Assembly: GCA_000697475.1 (NCBI GenBank)
Contig: JNEU01001131.1
Coordinates: 1-64,000 of the forward strand
DNA from: Lichtheimia corymbifera B2541
Taxonomy: Eukaryota > Mucoromycota > Mucoromycetes > Mucorales > Lichtheimiaceae
Direction: 5' to 3'
DNA length: 64,000 nucleotides
Shown here: in pieces, positions 33,093-44,280 of the stretch
Position numbering within the stretch: the stretch's first letter is position 1
How the letters are laid out: every line of letters starts with the position of its first letter
Notes under the pieces: model-generated
What the model was told of the DNA's origin: nothing
Seen by the model: only the letters and a program-made list of their open reading frames with translations
Databases searched by the model: none
Translations under genes and position numbers: made by a program

Positions 33093-33524
33093 CTATAGGG
33101 ACCTGACGTACTTACGTAAAGGCTTTGATGCATCCCGCTGTTGTAACATGGCGACGAACCCCATCAGGCATTCAATCTCATGATTGAAGTAACTTGCATG
33201 TCTGGGTTTTCCGTTTGTGAGTTTGAGCTCTCCATGACGACATCCCAAAGCTGGCTGAGCTGTGGTATCCAGGCAACAAGCAGCAGCATCTTTTAATGCG
33301 TGAGATATATTTAAATGTCCGCATGATGGCACGTTGCCACACACCCAGGCATCTGTCCAATAGCTTATTGTGAAACACAAGTGCCAATGATCGGCATATT
33401 CCTGATTTTCGGAGCACACACTGTGATGCAAAAGATAGGGCACCGCTTTATGGTGGACTGCTTTGAATTGCAAGAGGTTCGGGACGCGGCTGCCGCTATA
33501 ATAAAAAGGCGTACCAGCTTGCAA
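33093..33524 (-). pseudogene. Transposase-like relic, possible KDZ fragment
   Basis: The minus frame reads FKAVHHKAVPYLLHHSVC, then CFTISYWTDAWVCGN, then LKDAAACCLDTTAQPALGCR followed directly by HGELKLTNGKPRH, then a Leu/Met-rich end to KPLR and a gtacgt or gtaagt donor. A block of (L/F)D-T---AL-CRHG resembles the D-TG-----CRH segment that follows the DGNF motif in KDZ transposases. The fragment is 5' of TM-exon copy 3, so both could come from one element. It lies just upstream of the methyltransferase gene, on the other strand. Assignment is by motif only. Confidence 0.35.
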
Positions 33525-33556
33525 AAGTTTTCCCTTTTCCCTTTATCTCCTTTTCC

Positions 33557-34521
33557 ATGGCATATACTTCCCTTGCTCAAGTTGACGACTTGCCCGAAAG
33601 TCTACCGGTGTTGCGTCTCGATGGCTATGATTCAGATCTCAGCAGCATCGATGAACAAGATCCATTCGGGCGCATGACCCTTGTTGAAACCGCACCTCCT
33701 CCCGAATATGGTGCTATTGGCAAAGTGACATTCGAGTTGTTGGATACGCCTATTGAATTGGCTCAAGATCTGAGTGGTGGTTGTGGCGGCAAGATTTGGG
33801 AAGCAGCTGGTGTCATGGTGGATTACATGCTGTGGAAACAAGAGCAAACGCAAGGCCTCTTTTTACAAGGAAAGAAAGTACTGGAACTTGGTTCAGGCAC
33901 TGGTCTAGTGGGCTTGGCTGTTGCTAAGGGATGTGCCAATGTTGACACCATGGTTATCACCGATCAAATGTAAGCATCAATTTTTTTCCTTTTATGTCAT
34001 GATATGGCCTTGGCGTTGACAAATCAGCTGTTTGTAGTCCCATGATGCACCTTATGAGCCAAAACATTACACTCAACAAGTTGGATGATCGAGTGCAAGC
34101 CAAGATCTTGGATTGGTAAGAAGCAAATGTGTGAGTGTTTTTTAATCCGTGATGCTAATCAAACTACAGGGGAGCACCCATCTCATCTGATATCCCTGTC
34201 CCTGATGTGATATTGGCTTCTGATTGTGTGTATCTAGAAGTGGCATATCAACCTTTGATTGATACGTTGGTGGCATTGTCAAACAAGGATACCGACATTT
34301 ACATGAGCTATCGGAAACGAAGAAGAGCCAACAAAAGATTCTTTCAAATGGCAAGGAAAAAGTTTCATTTAATCGAGGTAAGGGATCGATAAGAGAGATA
34401 TACAAGCAATCGTTCATCGATTACTTACTCCTTTGATTTAAAGGTTACCGAAGATCCCAAGCGGGAGCAGTACACCAAAGATGGTTTACGATTGTATCTC
34501 ATGAAGAAAAAGTGCCAATAG
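33557..34521 (+). CDS. METTL21-type protein lysine methyltransferase, EFM6-like
   Basis: S-adenosylmethionine-dependent seven-strand methyltransferase of the Methyltransf_16 group, whose fungal members methylate elongation factors and chaperones. Exons join as 33557-33972, then IPMMHLMSQNITLNK, then WGAPISSDIPVPDVI, then VTEDPKREQYTKDG, ending KKKCQ at TAG 34519-34521. Motifs: GGKIWEAAGVMVDYM before the domain, the SAM-binding motif I KVLELGSGTGLVGLAVA, an acidic loop VITDQ, DW-AP, and the post-strand-4 motif DVILASDCVYLEVAY. This matches METTL21/EFM6 in size (about 265 aa) and order. The exact substrate cannot be read from sequence; eEF1A is the yeast Efm6 target. Confidence 0.82.
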
Positions 34522-34669
34522 TATATTTATTGCGAATACCCCTGATTATGTTGTCATCTTGTAATATATACACATCATCACCCTTTCATACTATATTGTA
34601 GCGCACTGCATGGGTTTTATTGTTTTTCTTATGAACATGGTCTTTGTACAATGAGCAGTAAATGATGAT

Positions 34670-35995
34670 TTAGTTGATAGAATCAAGGATAGGGCCGAGA
34701 GTTTCAGTGACCTTGTCACCAATTTGAGTAGTGGATTGGTCACCGCCCAAGTCGCGAGTACGCACACCACCATCCAAAACTTGACGCACAGCAGTCTCCA
34801 CAGCCTTGGCTTCCTCTTCAAATCCAAGCGAGTATCGAAGCATCATGGCAACACTGAGAATGGTAGCAATGGGGTTGGCAATGTTCTGGCCGGCAATATC
34901 AGGAGCTGAACCATGGATGGGCTCATACAAACCAACACACTTGCTCTTGCCGTCGGGGAGACCATTCAAAGAAGCGGATGGCAACAAGCCAAGAGAGCCA
35001 ACAATGACAGAGGCTTCATCCGAAAGAATATCACCAAACATGTTTTCAGTGAGGACAACACCATTAAGCTTCTTGGGGTTTTGCACCATAGCCATGGCAG
35101 CTGAGTCGACAAGATGATGCTCGAATTCCAATTGGGGGAACTCACGTTCAAGCGTTTCAGTAACAGTCTTACGCCAGAGACGAGAAGTGGCCAAAACATT
35201 AGCCTTATCGATGGAGTGGATCTTGCCAACAGGGTTTTGCTTCAATGCCAACAAGGCAGCGAGACGAGTGACGCGTTCAATTTCTTCCTTGGAATAGGGG
35301 AGAGTGTCGTATGCTAAAAACACACACACTCACATATGAATACAAGGTTGCCATTTTGCCTCTATTTATAACTTACCCTTGCCATCGTCACCAGCTTCCT
35401 TACGATCACCAAAGTAGATACCACCAACCAATTCACGAACAAAGACAAATTCAACGCCTTGGACAACTTGATCCTTGAGGGGCGACAAGCTTGTCAAGCT
35501 CTCAGATGCAAATGTAACAGGACGCAAGTTGGCATAAAGGTCAAGTGACTTTCGAAGCTTCAACAATCCTTGTTCAGGACGAGGTCCACTGCCGATCTTT
35601 GCACCAGGAAGACCGCCAACAGCACCAAGCAAGATAGCATCAGCAGCCTTGCATGCATCCAATGCACTATCAGGAAGGGGTTCGCCTAGTAATATACGCA
35701 ATTCAAATGTCAGCCATGAGTCTCTATTCTCCCACGCATATCATTCACGTCCCCTGTACGCGTCTTCAAGCACCCCATTCCCTCATTCCAGACCCCCAAT
35801 GACAAGTGTGTACATACCAGTCTTTTCCAAAGCAGCAAGACCAATGAGCTCATTCTTGAATTCAAACTCGACATTGAGAGCCTTGGAGCGGTGAGCAGCG
35901 ACCTTTTGCAACACTTTGACGGCTTCACCAACGACTTCGGGACCGACGCCATCACCAGGAAGGCAGACAATGGATATTTTCTTGGGAGAAGCCAT
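34670..35995 (-). CDS. LEU2: 3-isopropylmalate dehydrogenase
   Basis: Oxidative decarboxylation of 3-isopropylmalate in leucine synthesis. Three exons (35995-35818, 35685-35377, 35313-34670) give 376 residues with no presequence, so it is expected to be cytosolic. Family features: N-terminal [19 protein letters not shown], then [33 protein letters not shown] (substrate-binding Arg residues), [15 protein letters not shown] (catalytic Tyr), the catalytic Lys in [15 protein letters not shown], metal-binding Asp residues in [17 protein letters not shown], and the NAD-binding [18 protein letters not shown]. It is read in the same direction as ILV5, 541 bp downstream of the ILV5 stop. Expressed from its own promoter (36000-36535). 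Confidence 0.97.
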
Positions 35996-35999
35996 ACTT

Positions 36000-36535
36000 G
36001 GAATACTTGAAGATGTGAAACGATAAAACAAAGAGAAAGAGTGAAGCAGAAATGACAACCACCGCTCGATCCTGCTTGACCACCCGATTCCCCGTTACAC
36101 GATGAATCACTATGGATGCATCCCTTTTGATTGGCTGTTGCTGATCCATCAGTCATCGTCGCTCTTTATGGATATCGTGTATTCCTCGTGATCTTTTGAC
36201 ATGTCACTCCCCCCACCTATTATCTATCTATCATTTGTCATTGGTTGATCCATATGAAATAAGGTTACAATCCCATCTTTTATACATACATTACTATTCA
36301 TATAGAGAGATATCACCATCATCGCGCATGCAAAATATAATTATCGTTATCCTCAATCAATGAGAAGATGTAATGTGTGTTTATTCCTTAGAAATGACAG
36401 GGATTCTTTTTCTGTACAAATGCAAACGGGAAAGAAAAGTAGTAACTTTTTCAGGTACAAAAGGGAATTATAGGTGTTGATGGATAGGAACTATTGTGTG
36501 TGTGTGTGAGTTTTGGATGTTTGGATTGTGTCATG
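36000..36535. promoter_or_regulatory. LEU2 promoter region and ILV5 3' flank
   Basis: It contains a TGAATCA word near 36102 (one mismatch to the Gcn4 site TGACTCA) and a (GT)n tract near 36495. No Leu3-type CCGG-N4-CCGG palindrome was found. Confidence 0.4.
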
Positions 36536-36536
36536 C

Positions 36537-37881
36537 TTAGTTCTTGCCAACGTTCTCGGGACGAAGTTGACGAACGGTCTTGCCAGCACGCCAGATTTCA
36601 GATTCACGGATTTCCTTAAGCTCTTCCTCAAGCTTTTCACGGTAATCAGGTTGAGAGTTGCGATCAAGGGAGCGAGCAGTCTCAGAACCATCTCTGACGG
36701 AAGCATAAAGTTGTTCAAAGATGGGCTTGGAGGCATCATGGAATGGGCGCCACCAGTCAAGAGCACCACGTTGAGCAGTGGTAGAGCAGTTAGAGTACAT
36801 CCAATCCATACCACGCTCACCGATCAAGGGGTAAAGAGATTGAGTAGCTTCTTCAACGGTCTCATTGAAAGCTTCAGAGGGAGAGTGGCCGTTGGCACGG
36901 AGGACTTCATATTGAGCTTGGAACAAGCCTTGAATGGCACCCATCAAGACACCACGCTCACCAAACAAATCAGAGTACACTTCCTTCTCAAAGGTGGTCT
37001 CGTACATGTAACCAGAGCCAATACCAATACCCAAGGCAATGGTGCGATCACGAGCCTTACCACTGGCATCCTGGTAAACAGCGAAAGACGAGTTGATACC
37101 ACGACCCTCTTGGAACAAGCGGCGGACAGTGAAACCAGATCCCTTCGGGGCAACAAGGATCACATCAACATCTATGGAAAAGATATGATGTGTCACCATT
37201 TTTGCTGCAAGCGCACATACCACCGACATATATTCCGCATCCAAAAATACACTTACCCTTGGGAGGGACAATATCAGTTTGGTCCTTGTACACAATAGAG
37301 AAACCGTGAGAGAAGTAAAGAGTCTTGCCAGGAGTGATGAGAGGAGCCATCTCGGGCCAGATAGCCTTTTGGTAGGCATCAGAGAGCAAGTTCATGACAA
37401 CGGTAGCCTTCTCGGTAGCCTCAAGGATAGGGAAAAGGTTCTTGCCTGGAACCCAGCCTTCTTCAACAGCTTGGTTAAAGGTCTTGCCTTCACGTTGACC
37501 AATGATGACATTGACACCATTGTCACGCAAGTTCAAAGCTTGACCACGGCCTTGGGGACCATAACCAAGAACAGCAATGGTATCATCCTTGAAGGTCTCA
37601 AGCAACTTTTCACGGGGAACATCGGAACGCTCATAAACGGTTTCCTCAACACCACCAAAGTTGAGGGTCTTGTAACCGCGCATAGGAGTCATCTAAAATA
37701 TACACACCGAGTGAGTGACGCGCTTTGGATCACATGGGATACACACTATACTTACGGATGCCTTGACAGCAGTTTGCTTCAAGTTGGCTGAAGCCATAGC
37801 AGCAACAGGACGGGCAACAGCGGGCACAATAGCACGGCGGGAAGCAGCACGAAGAGCAGTAGCAAAGACACGAGAGGCCAT
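36537..37881 (-). CDS. ILV5: Ketol-acid reductoisomerase, mitochondrial
   Basis: Second step of valine/isoleucine synthesis: isomerisation and NADPH reduction of acetohydroxy acids. Exons 37881-37756, 37692-37257 and 37171-36537 give 398 residues. Exon 1 is a basic, Ala/Arg-rich presequence (MASRVFATALRAASRRAIV) for the mitochondrial matrix. The body has the Rossmann motif VLGYGPQGRGQALNLRDNG, then ILEATEKATVVMNLLSD and LYFSHGFSIVYKD. The catalytic part has VAPKGSGFTVRRLFQEGRG, the metal-binding DLFGERGVLMGAIQGLFQ, and SLYPLIGERGMDWMYSNCS. It is a short class I-like fungal enzyme ending LRPENVGKN. The divergent 622 bp promoter is shared with ILV2. Confidence 0.97.
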
Positions 37882-38503
37882 TTTTTTGAAAAAAGTGAAA
37901 AAGGAAAACGATGTGAAGGAAAATGCAACACGCGGAAAGTGTCAGCCTCTTTTAAGCAAGTGGGGGTCATCGTGACGGGGTTTTAGCATGTGTAGCGGCA
38001 ACCCGTGTTGCGGGTAGCATGTCAAGTCGATTCATAGTGTGATGTGGCCAATAGGCGCACTGCTTAGGTTATATCTTATCAATACAATGGTCAAGCGTGA
38101 ATCTGATTGGTGTGACTCATTTCGATGTAAAGGATCCCTGAACAAGTCATGACGGCCCAAAGATTGCACAAGCACCTTATATAAACCCCATTGATCAAGA
38201 TCTGGTGCATAGATCTACCAAGATCGGTTTCCCTACTGTGGTGTTGAGCATCATTACCTGGTAAGACTTCTTTAAACATGGGGCATGTCCAAGGGGATGC
38301 AAATGCAACTGACTCACTCTGATTTGGATGCAGATTTAACGCCCGACTCCATCGAAAGTTTTTCTTAAAGTTCAGCCAAAAAGAGATTATCTCTTTTATT
38401 TTTTATCGGATTACACCTCCTCACATTCTTCCTCTTTCCCTATCTTTTAAGCCGTCTTAAGGCATTTATCTTTATCTTTTTTTTTCTCTTTTGCATATCC
38501 ATC
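37882..38503. promoter_or_regulatory. Shared divergent promoter of ILV5 and ILV2
   Basis: This 622 bp interval separates the two start codons. It holds two exact TGACTCA words (38113-38119 and 38310-38316), the binding site of Gcn4/CPC1-type amino-acid-control factors. A CCAAT word on each strand lies near 38047 and 38105. An inverted repeat ACCCG-N5-CGGGT (38001-38015) could bind a Zn2Cys6 dimer. By chance about 0.08 TGACTCA/TGAGTCA words are expected in this length. The TC-rich stretch before 38504 is the probable ILV2 initiation region. Confidence 0.6.
38001..38015. promoter_or_regulatory. ACCCG-N5-CGGGT inverted repeat
   Basis: Perfect 5-bp arms around a 5-bp centre, i.e. CCG-N7-CGG when read as an everted CGG pair, the geometry used by fungal binuclear zinc factors. 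It is flanked by a direct repeat tagcatgt (37984-37991, 38015-38022). The role is inferred from position only. Confidence 0.35.
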
Positions 38504-40762
38504 ATGATGTCCACTGCAGCATTTCGACTGTCATCAAGGCAACTCTTTCACCGTTACACTGCCACCAGCGGTAAACGAGCAATGGCCGCTTGCATGATCC
38601 ACACTTCTCGCAAAGCTACCGGTGCCGCTGCACCACAGTACGTTGAACAAACAAAGTTGCCACCTGGTTGGGTAGAATTATTAACTTTTTTTGTTATAGT
38701 GCTGCACCCTCTCATGAGCGAGCTGCTGTGCAGACGCTTCCAAAGTCCCAACGACGTCCTCAACCTCTAAAGTATCGAAAGAACAACGCTGTCGAAATGG
38801 ATGACTCGTTTGTCGGTATGACAGGTGGTGAAATCTTTCACGAAATGATGCTGCGCCATAATGTCAAGCATGTCTTTGGTTACCCTGGTGGTGCCATTCT
38901 TCCTGTATTCGATGCCATTCATGAGTCAAAGTACTTTGATTTCATCTTGCCTCGTCATGAACAAGGTGCTGGTCATATGGCTGAAGGCTATGCACGAGCC
39001 ACGTAAGTAAAGAGAAAAAAAAAGGGGGTGATGGTTAGTGAATTGATCATCATCCAGAAAAACACTGATTTGTTTTTATTCCATTTGACAGTGGTAAGCC
39101 TGGTGTTGTCCTTGTAACCTCCGGTCCCGGTGCTACAAATGTTGTCACTGCCATGGCTGATGCTATGGCTGATGGTACTCCTCTCGTTGTTTTCAGTGGT
39201 CAAGTTGTGACTTCAGCTATTGGTACGGATGCCTTCCAAGAAGCCGATGTTGTTGGAATTTCACGTGGTTGTACCAAGTGGAATGTGCTTGTCAAGGATA
39301 TCAGCGAACTTCCTCGTCGTATCAACGAAGCATTTGCTATTGCCACAAGTGGTCGTCCAGGTCCTGTTCTTGTTGATCTTCCCAAGGATGTCACTGCTGG
39401 CATTTTGCGTCGTCCTATTCCTAGCAACCCATCCATTCCATCACGCCCTACTGCCATCCCTAATACTGCCATCGGTGCCTTTACTGAGGAAGCTATTGCT
39501 GCTAAGCGTGACCCCGTCTTGCATCGTGCTGCGGAACTTATCAATATGGCTAAGCGTCCCGTCATCTACGCTGGTCAAGGTGTTTTGAGCCACCCTGAAG
39601 GTCCTGAAACCTTGCGAAAGCTTGCTGATAATGGCAACATTCCTGTGACCACCACCCTCTGTGGTTTGGGTGCCTATGATGAAATGGATCCCAAGTCGCT
39701 TCATATGTTGGGTATGCATGGTTCTTGTTATGCCAACCTTGCTATGCAAAATGCCGATTTGATTATTGCCCTTGGTGCTCGTTTTGATGATCGTGTCACT
39801 GGTATCATCCCTTCATTTGCTCCTGAAGCTGTCAAGGCTGCACGTGAAAACCGTGGTGGTATTTTGCACTTTGAAATCATGCCCAAGAACATTAACAAGG
39901 TCGTTGAGGCTACCGAAGCTATTGAAGGCGATGTCACCGAGAACCTCAAGATGATTTTGCCACATGTGGAAAGATCCGAACGCACCGAGTGGTTCAACAC
40001 GATCAACGAATGGAAGGAGAAATACCCCTTCTATTATGACTTGCCTGCTACTGACAAGGATGCCTTGAAACCCCAGCAATTGATTGAAGAACTCAACAAG
40101 CAAACCATGGATAACAAGGAAAATGTCATCATTACTACTGGTGTGGGTCAACATCAAATGTGGACTGCCCAACATTATCGATGGCGCCATCCTCGTACAT
40201 TCATCACCTCGGGTGGTCTTGGTACTATGGGCTATGGTCTTCCTAGTGCCATTGGTGCCAAGGTAGCTCAACCTGACAAGATTGTTATCGACATTGATGG
40301 TGATGCCTCATTTTCTATGACTGGTAAGCACGTATATAATTATGTCCTTGTTGGATCAATATGACTAATTGTGATATGTATGCATATACAGCTATGGAAT
40401 TGGCCACTGCAGCTGAGTTTAACATTGGTGTCAAGGTTCTTTTGATGAACAACTCCTTCCAAGGCATGGTCAAGCAATGGCAAGATTTGTTTTATGAAGA
40501 GCGGTATTCTGGCACTGTCATGAAGAACCCTGACTTTTGCAAATTGGCCGAGGCTATGGGTGTGAAGGCTATTCGTGTCACCAAGACTGAGGAGATTCCC
40601 GAAAAGATGGCTGAATTCTTGGCTCACGATGGACCTGTGCTAATGGATGCTGTTGTCTGCAAACATGAACAACTCTTCCCAATGGTACCAGCAGGCAAAG
40701 CTTTGGATGACTTTATCATCCATCCCAAGATCAAGGCAAGGCTCAGCAACAGCAAGCAGTAA
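38504..40762 (+). CDS. ILV2: Acetolactate synthase, catalytic subunit, mitochondrial
   Basis: First common step of branched-chain amino acid synthesis, ThDP-dependent. Exons 38504-38637, 38700-39002, 39092-40323 and 40392-40762 give about 679 residues. The N-terminal 80 or so residues are a basic presequence. Family features: the ThDP-activating Glu in YPGGAILPVFDA-/FILPRHEQGAGHMAEGYA, FSGQVVTSAIGTDAFQE, RPGPVLVDLPKDV, ALGARFDDRVTG and SGGLGTMGYGLPSAIGA. The ThDP/Mg motif begins IDIDGDASFSMT, followed by VLLMNNSFQGMVKQWQDLFY. It ends IKARLSNSKQ. A second Met codon lies at 38507. The small regulatory subunit gene (ILV6) is not in the window. Confidence 0.97.
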
Positions 40763-41145
40763 AAAAACAAACACAAAACAAAAGCATTTACATACACCAT
40801 TTAATCCCATCATCCTTTTATTCCACCTTTTCTCTCTCACACACACCCAAAATGAGGATGATGTTTCCATCAACAATAACCCTTTCTTCTCATCGATAAT
40901 TATGCTATGCCCCCATCACACACAACATCCTTTTTTGCATTTGTTTGCTTTTCTTGTAGCTGTCATTTTCATTATACTCGTATCCCCATGCTTTGCGCAA
41001 AAGAATAAAAAAAAAACTGCATGATCAGATCGTATACGTGAAACCCGACTCTCTCTCGTTCACACACACGCTTTAAAGCCATTTCGTGTCCGCTGACGCT
41101 TTTGGCGGGGGAAATATCCAACGCTTCTCTCTTTCCATCACCAAC

Positions 41146-42678
41146 ATGTCCATGGCTGTATGTCGCTTTCACACCACATGCTTCAACGTCGGCAACTCCA
41201 TGCTCATTTTATATTTTCGTTCAGAGTCTTCTCGGTCTCTCCACCCCTGTGGACGTGGATATCACCTTTGCTGATGCCGATCAACGCAAACATGTGGACA
41301 TCAAAGTCGACAAGGACCGCACAGAAACGTATCCAGTGTATCTCGATGGCGAAACTGTTAGCGGCAAGGTAATAAACAAAGTCGACACTCCATATGAAAA
41401 GTTGTGGATATCTTATCATTCTTTCAACAGGTCAATATTCGTTTGAGAAACGGCAAACGACTCGAACACAATGGTATCAAGGTCGAGTTTGTGGGAAGCA
41501 TAGGCAAGTACAAGATGGAGCGATTGAATGCTATATTAGGTGGAAGAATGGGCTAATACGTATTCTATCAGAGCTCTTTTACGATCGAGGACGCCCGCAT
41601 GAATTCTTGACCCTTTCTCAAGAAGTTGCTGCTCCCGGCGAACTTCGTCAAAATACCTCATTCGATTTCGAGTTCAAACGCGTGGAGAAACAATATGAAT
41701 GTTACAACGGTATCAATGTGCGATTAAGGTAAGCAAAACAGGTGGAAAGGGATCGAGTTTGCGGTTGATGAGGGTCTTCTTGGCATTATGGAAAGGCCAT
41801 TGGTTGCTGCGCAGTTATATATACTCAGCTCACACACACACACACACACACTTGCGTGTTCCTCAGATACTTTGTGCGTGTTACCGTATCTCGTCGTCTT
41901 GCCGATCTTGTTCATGAAAAGGATATCTGGGTCTACTCGTATCGAATGCCAACGGATGTCAACAACTCTATCAAAATGGAAGTTGGTATTGAGGACTGCT
42001 TGCACATTGAATTTGAGTACAACAAGTCCAAGTAAGTAGGGTGTAGGAATGGGAATGAAGGAAGGAAGGATGTTTTGCTCATATCAATGGTTAAACCAGG
42101 TATCATCTAAAAGACGTCATTGTCGGCAAGATTTACTTTTTGTTGGTACGCATAAAGATCAAGACCATGGAGCTGGCAATTATTCGTCGTGAGACGACTG
42201 GAGCAGGTAAATTGGGGAGAGAAGAGGGAATAGGCTAAAATTAGCATACGATTTGACCAACACAATGACGTTTTTAGCACCCAACCTGTACAATGAAAGT
42301 GAGACTGTGACCAAATTTGAAATCATGGATGGTGCTCCAGTGCGTGGCGAGACAATCCCTATTCGACTGTTTTTGGGTGGTTTCGATTTAGCACCTACTT
42401 TCCGAGGTAACGATGGCGTATAGGATGGAATGGATTGCGTGTGGTGTACTCAATTGTTCTGGTATATGGCAGATGTCAACAAGAAATACTCGACAAGATA
42501 TTACCTCAACTTGGTATTGATTGATGAAGAAAATCGTCGCTATTTCAAGCAGCAAGAAATCACCTTGTTTAGACGAAAGAGTAAGTTTAGCAAATTGGGT
42601 TATCAACAAAGCGATTAACTTGGACCCTTAGTTGATGACGGCTACCCACCTGACGATGAACCTGTCGTCAATGCTTAA
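41146..42678 (+). CDS. VPS26: VPS26 retromer subunit
   Basis: Arrestin-fold subunit of the retromer core, which recycles cargo from endosomes to the Golgi. The first exon is only 12 nt (41146-41157, MSMA). Exon 2 then gives SLLGLSTPVDVDITFADAD. Further exons read NIRLRNGKRLEHNGIKVEFV, ELFYDRGRPHEFLTLSQEV, YECYNGINVRLR, YFVRVTVSRRLADLV, DCLHIEFEYNKSKYHLKDVI, and KTMELAIIRRETTGA. After them come FEIMDGAPVRGETIPIRLFL and VNKKYSTRYYLNLVLIDEE, then RRYFKQQEITLFRR, ending DDEPVVNA at TAA 42676-42678. All blocks are in family order and full length (about 320 aa). One intron (41514-41571) uses a GC donor. It converges with SLD5. Confidence 0.95.
41514..41571 (+). other. GC-AG intron in VPS26
   Basis: The exon ends ...GGAAGCATAG and is followed by gcaagt; the acceptor is tatcag|AGCTC. 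This 58-nt intron joins VEFVGSI to ELFYDRG, the exact continuity seen in VPS26 proteins (VEFVGQIELFYDRG in animals). Reading through hits stops, and no GT donor gives this join. Confidence 0.8.
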
Positions 42679-42914
42679 GCGCTTGTACTACCATGTATCA
42701 TTTTACAGACGCATGATTCCCCATTTTCCCATTTTCCTGTACTGCCCTCTTTGGACGACAACTCCATTCAACAACAATAATGCATAAAGCGATATTTGAC
42801 AATGAATACTACCAGCTCCCTATTATGTATACTTGTTATGAAGATCAAATCAGATGAACGTTTTTACCATGATGATTGAGGACCTATTTACAGTGCGTCT
42901 TTATGCTTCTACGT

Positions 42915-43915
42915 CTAAATTAATTCCACATTGCCTCCCAGCAGCAAATCTCGAACGACGTTGTATCGCAGGATATAAATATCATCTTTCTCGAGCATTG
43001 TAGTCTCTTCGTCTCTATATATATATACCATCTTGAGATATGTCTTCATAATACATCAATTGACTCCACACATACCTCTGATCTAGTTGTATTGGCCCAC
43101 AATTTTCCCGTACACGGATAAACACGGGTGCCTCCATATTCGCCCTTACCACTATAGCTATTGTAAGCATGTTGTTGCGTCTTTTAATTGATCCTCTTAC
43201 CCATATCATAATCAGCCACCTTTTCATCTTGCTTGTGTTGACCAGCTGGCATGAGATGTAGAAACGAATCATGGTTGTGTGACTCCAATAGCTCTTGATA
43301 CCTGTACAAGATAGACAGACCCGTCAATATACCATCGATTCAACTCTCCCTGTACCTTACCGCCTAGCATATGCCGTTTCTTGTGGCGAAAGGATATTAT
43401 CATCTTGATGCGCCCTTCGAAGGATCTCTAATGTACATTTTTCGATCTACTCGCGATCCATCAATTTGGTTGCCATCTTACATAGCTCGCCATACAATAC
43501 AATACCTTGTATAATCGTGTCCGCAAATAACTTCGAACCACAAACTTGATACGCTCGATCTCATTTTGAAAGAGCATGGATATAAACTTGCGTTGAGGAT
43601 TGTCCATAGTCTCCATGATGGTCTCGGTCTAGTATCGGATAGATGGGTAAGACAAGGCGTTTATAGAGTCGTCTAAAAGCTCACTTGATCCTCGATAGCC
43701 TTAAGTAAGGGTTCAACAAGATAGCGCTTGTATGGAAGAAGTTCAGGGGAATTGCGTTCATTGATCCAAGCTTGAGTAAGATTGGCAACTGTATCTGCGT
43801 GGTCGATGCGAATACTGCTGAAATCGTTGACGCCGAGAAGGGTATCATCTTGAGTTAGGTCAAAAGACCCACCCAGCGATTGGCTTTGGCTTGGTGAATC
43901 CTCTCCTCCCAACAT
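42915..43915 (-). CDS. SLD5: GINS complex subunit SLD5
   Basis: Subunit of the GINS tetramer of the replicative CMG helicase. The start at 43915 gives MLGGEDSPSQSQSLGGSFDL, then a helical A-domain: DHADTVANLTQAWINERNSP, ELLPYKRYLVEPLLKAIEDQ, NPQRKFISMLFQNEIERIKF, then VVRSYLRTRLYK and IEKCTLEILRRAHQDDNILS. The C-terminal B-domain follows: APVFIRVRENCGPIQLDQR and EKDDIYILRYNVVRDLLLGG, ending NVELI. The ELLPY and R-YLR-RL-KIE patterns are SLD5 hallmarks. At least six short GT-AG introns. The second to last junctions, around 43150-43330, are read from splice signals only. Confidence 0.9.
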
Positions 43916-43919
43916 TGTG

Positions 43920-44275
43920 TGTGTGTGTGTATGTAGTGTGTGCAAAGATCTTATTTGGGTGACAGCAAGACACGGCAAACCGCGTTCTAGGAAAATCCGA
44001 GCAGATCACGCGAGTGTCACTGGTGGTGTATTCCCGACTCGTCGTCAGTCAATCTAGTTAGCTATCGTTTCCATGGCACGCAATAAATCAATCCCTTTTT
44101 TCGTACTATGTTGATGCACTATCACTATCACTATTACTTTGCAAATAATCACGCCACGCTCTCCTTCTTGTGCAAGGAGATATTTCCATTCATGATAACA
44201 AGACAGGTGGGTGAAAATGAGACAAGCTCATGATTGTTTAATACAAATCGCATATATAAAACGACTTTTGTGAGT
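43920..44275. other. SLD5 promoter and COX6a 3' flank
   Basis: It holds a (CA)n-type tract right at the SLD5 start (43916-43929). No further gene is seen. Confidence 0.5.
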
Positions 44276-44280
44276 GTAAA

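Noticed and set aside
36000..36535. Leu3-type binding site upstream of LEU2
   Set aside because: No CCGG-N4-CCGG palindrome present.
36513..37298. 261-codon plus-strand ORF antisense to ILV5
   Set aside because: It is the mirror frame of a strongly conserved, codon-biased enzyme gene; no motifs and no promoter.
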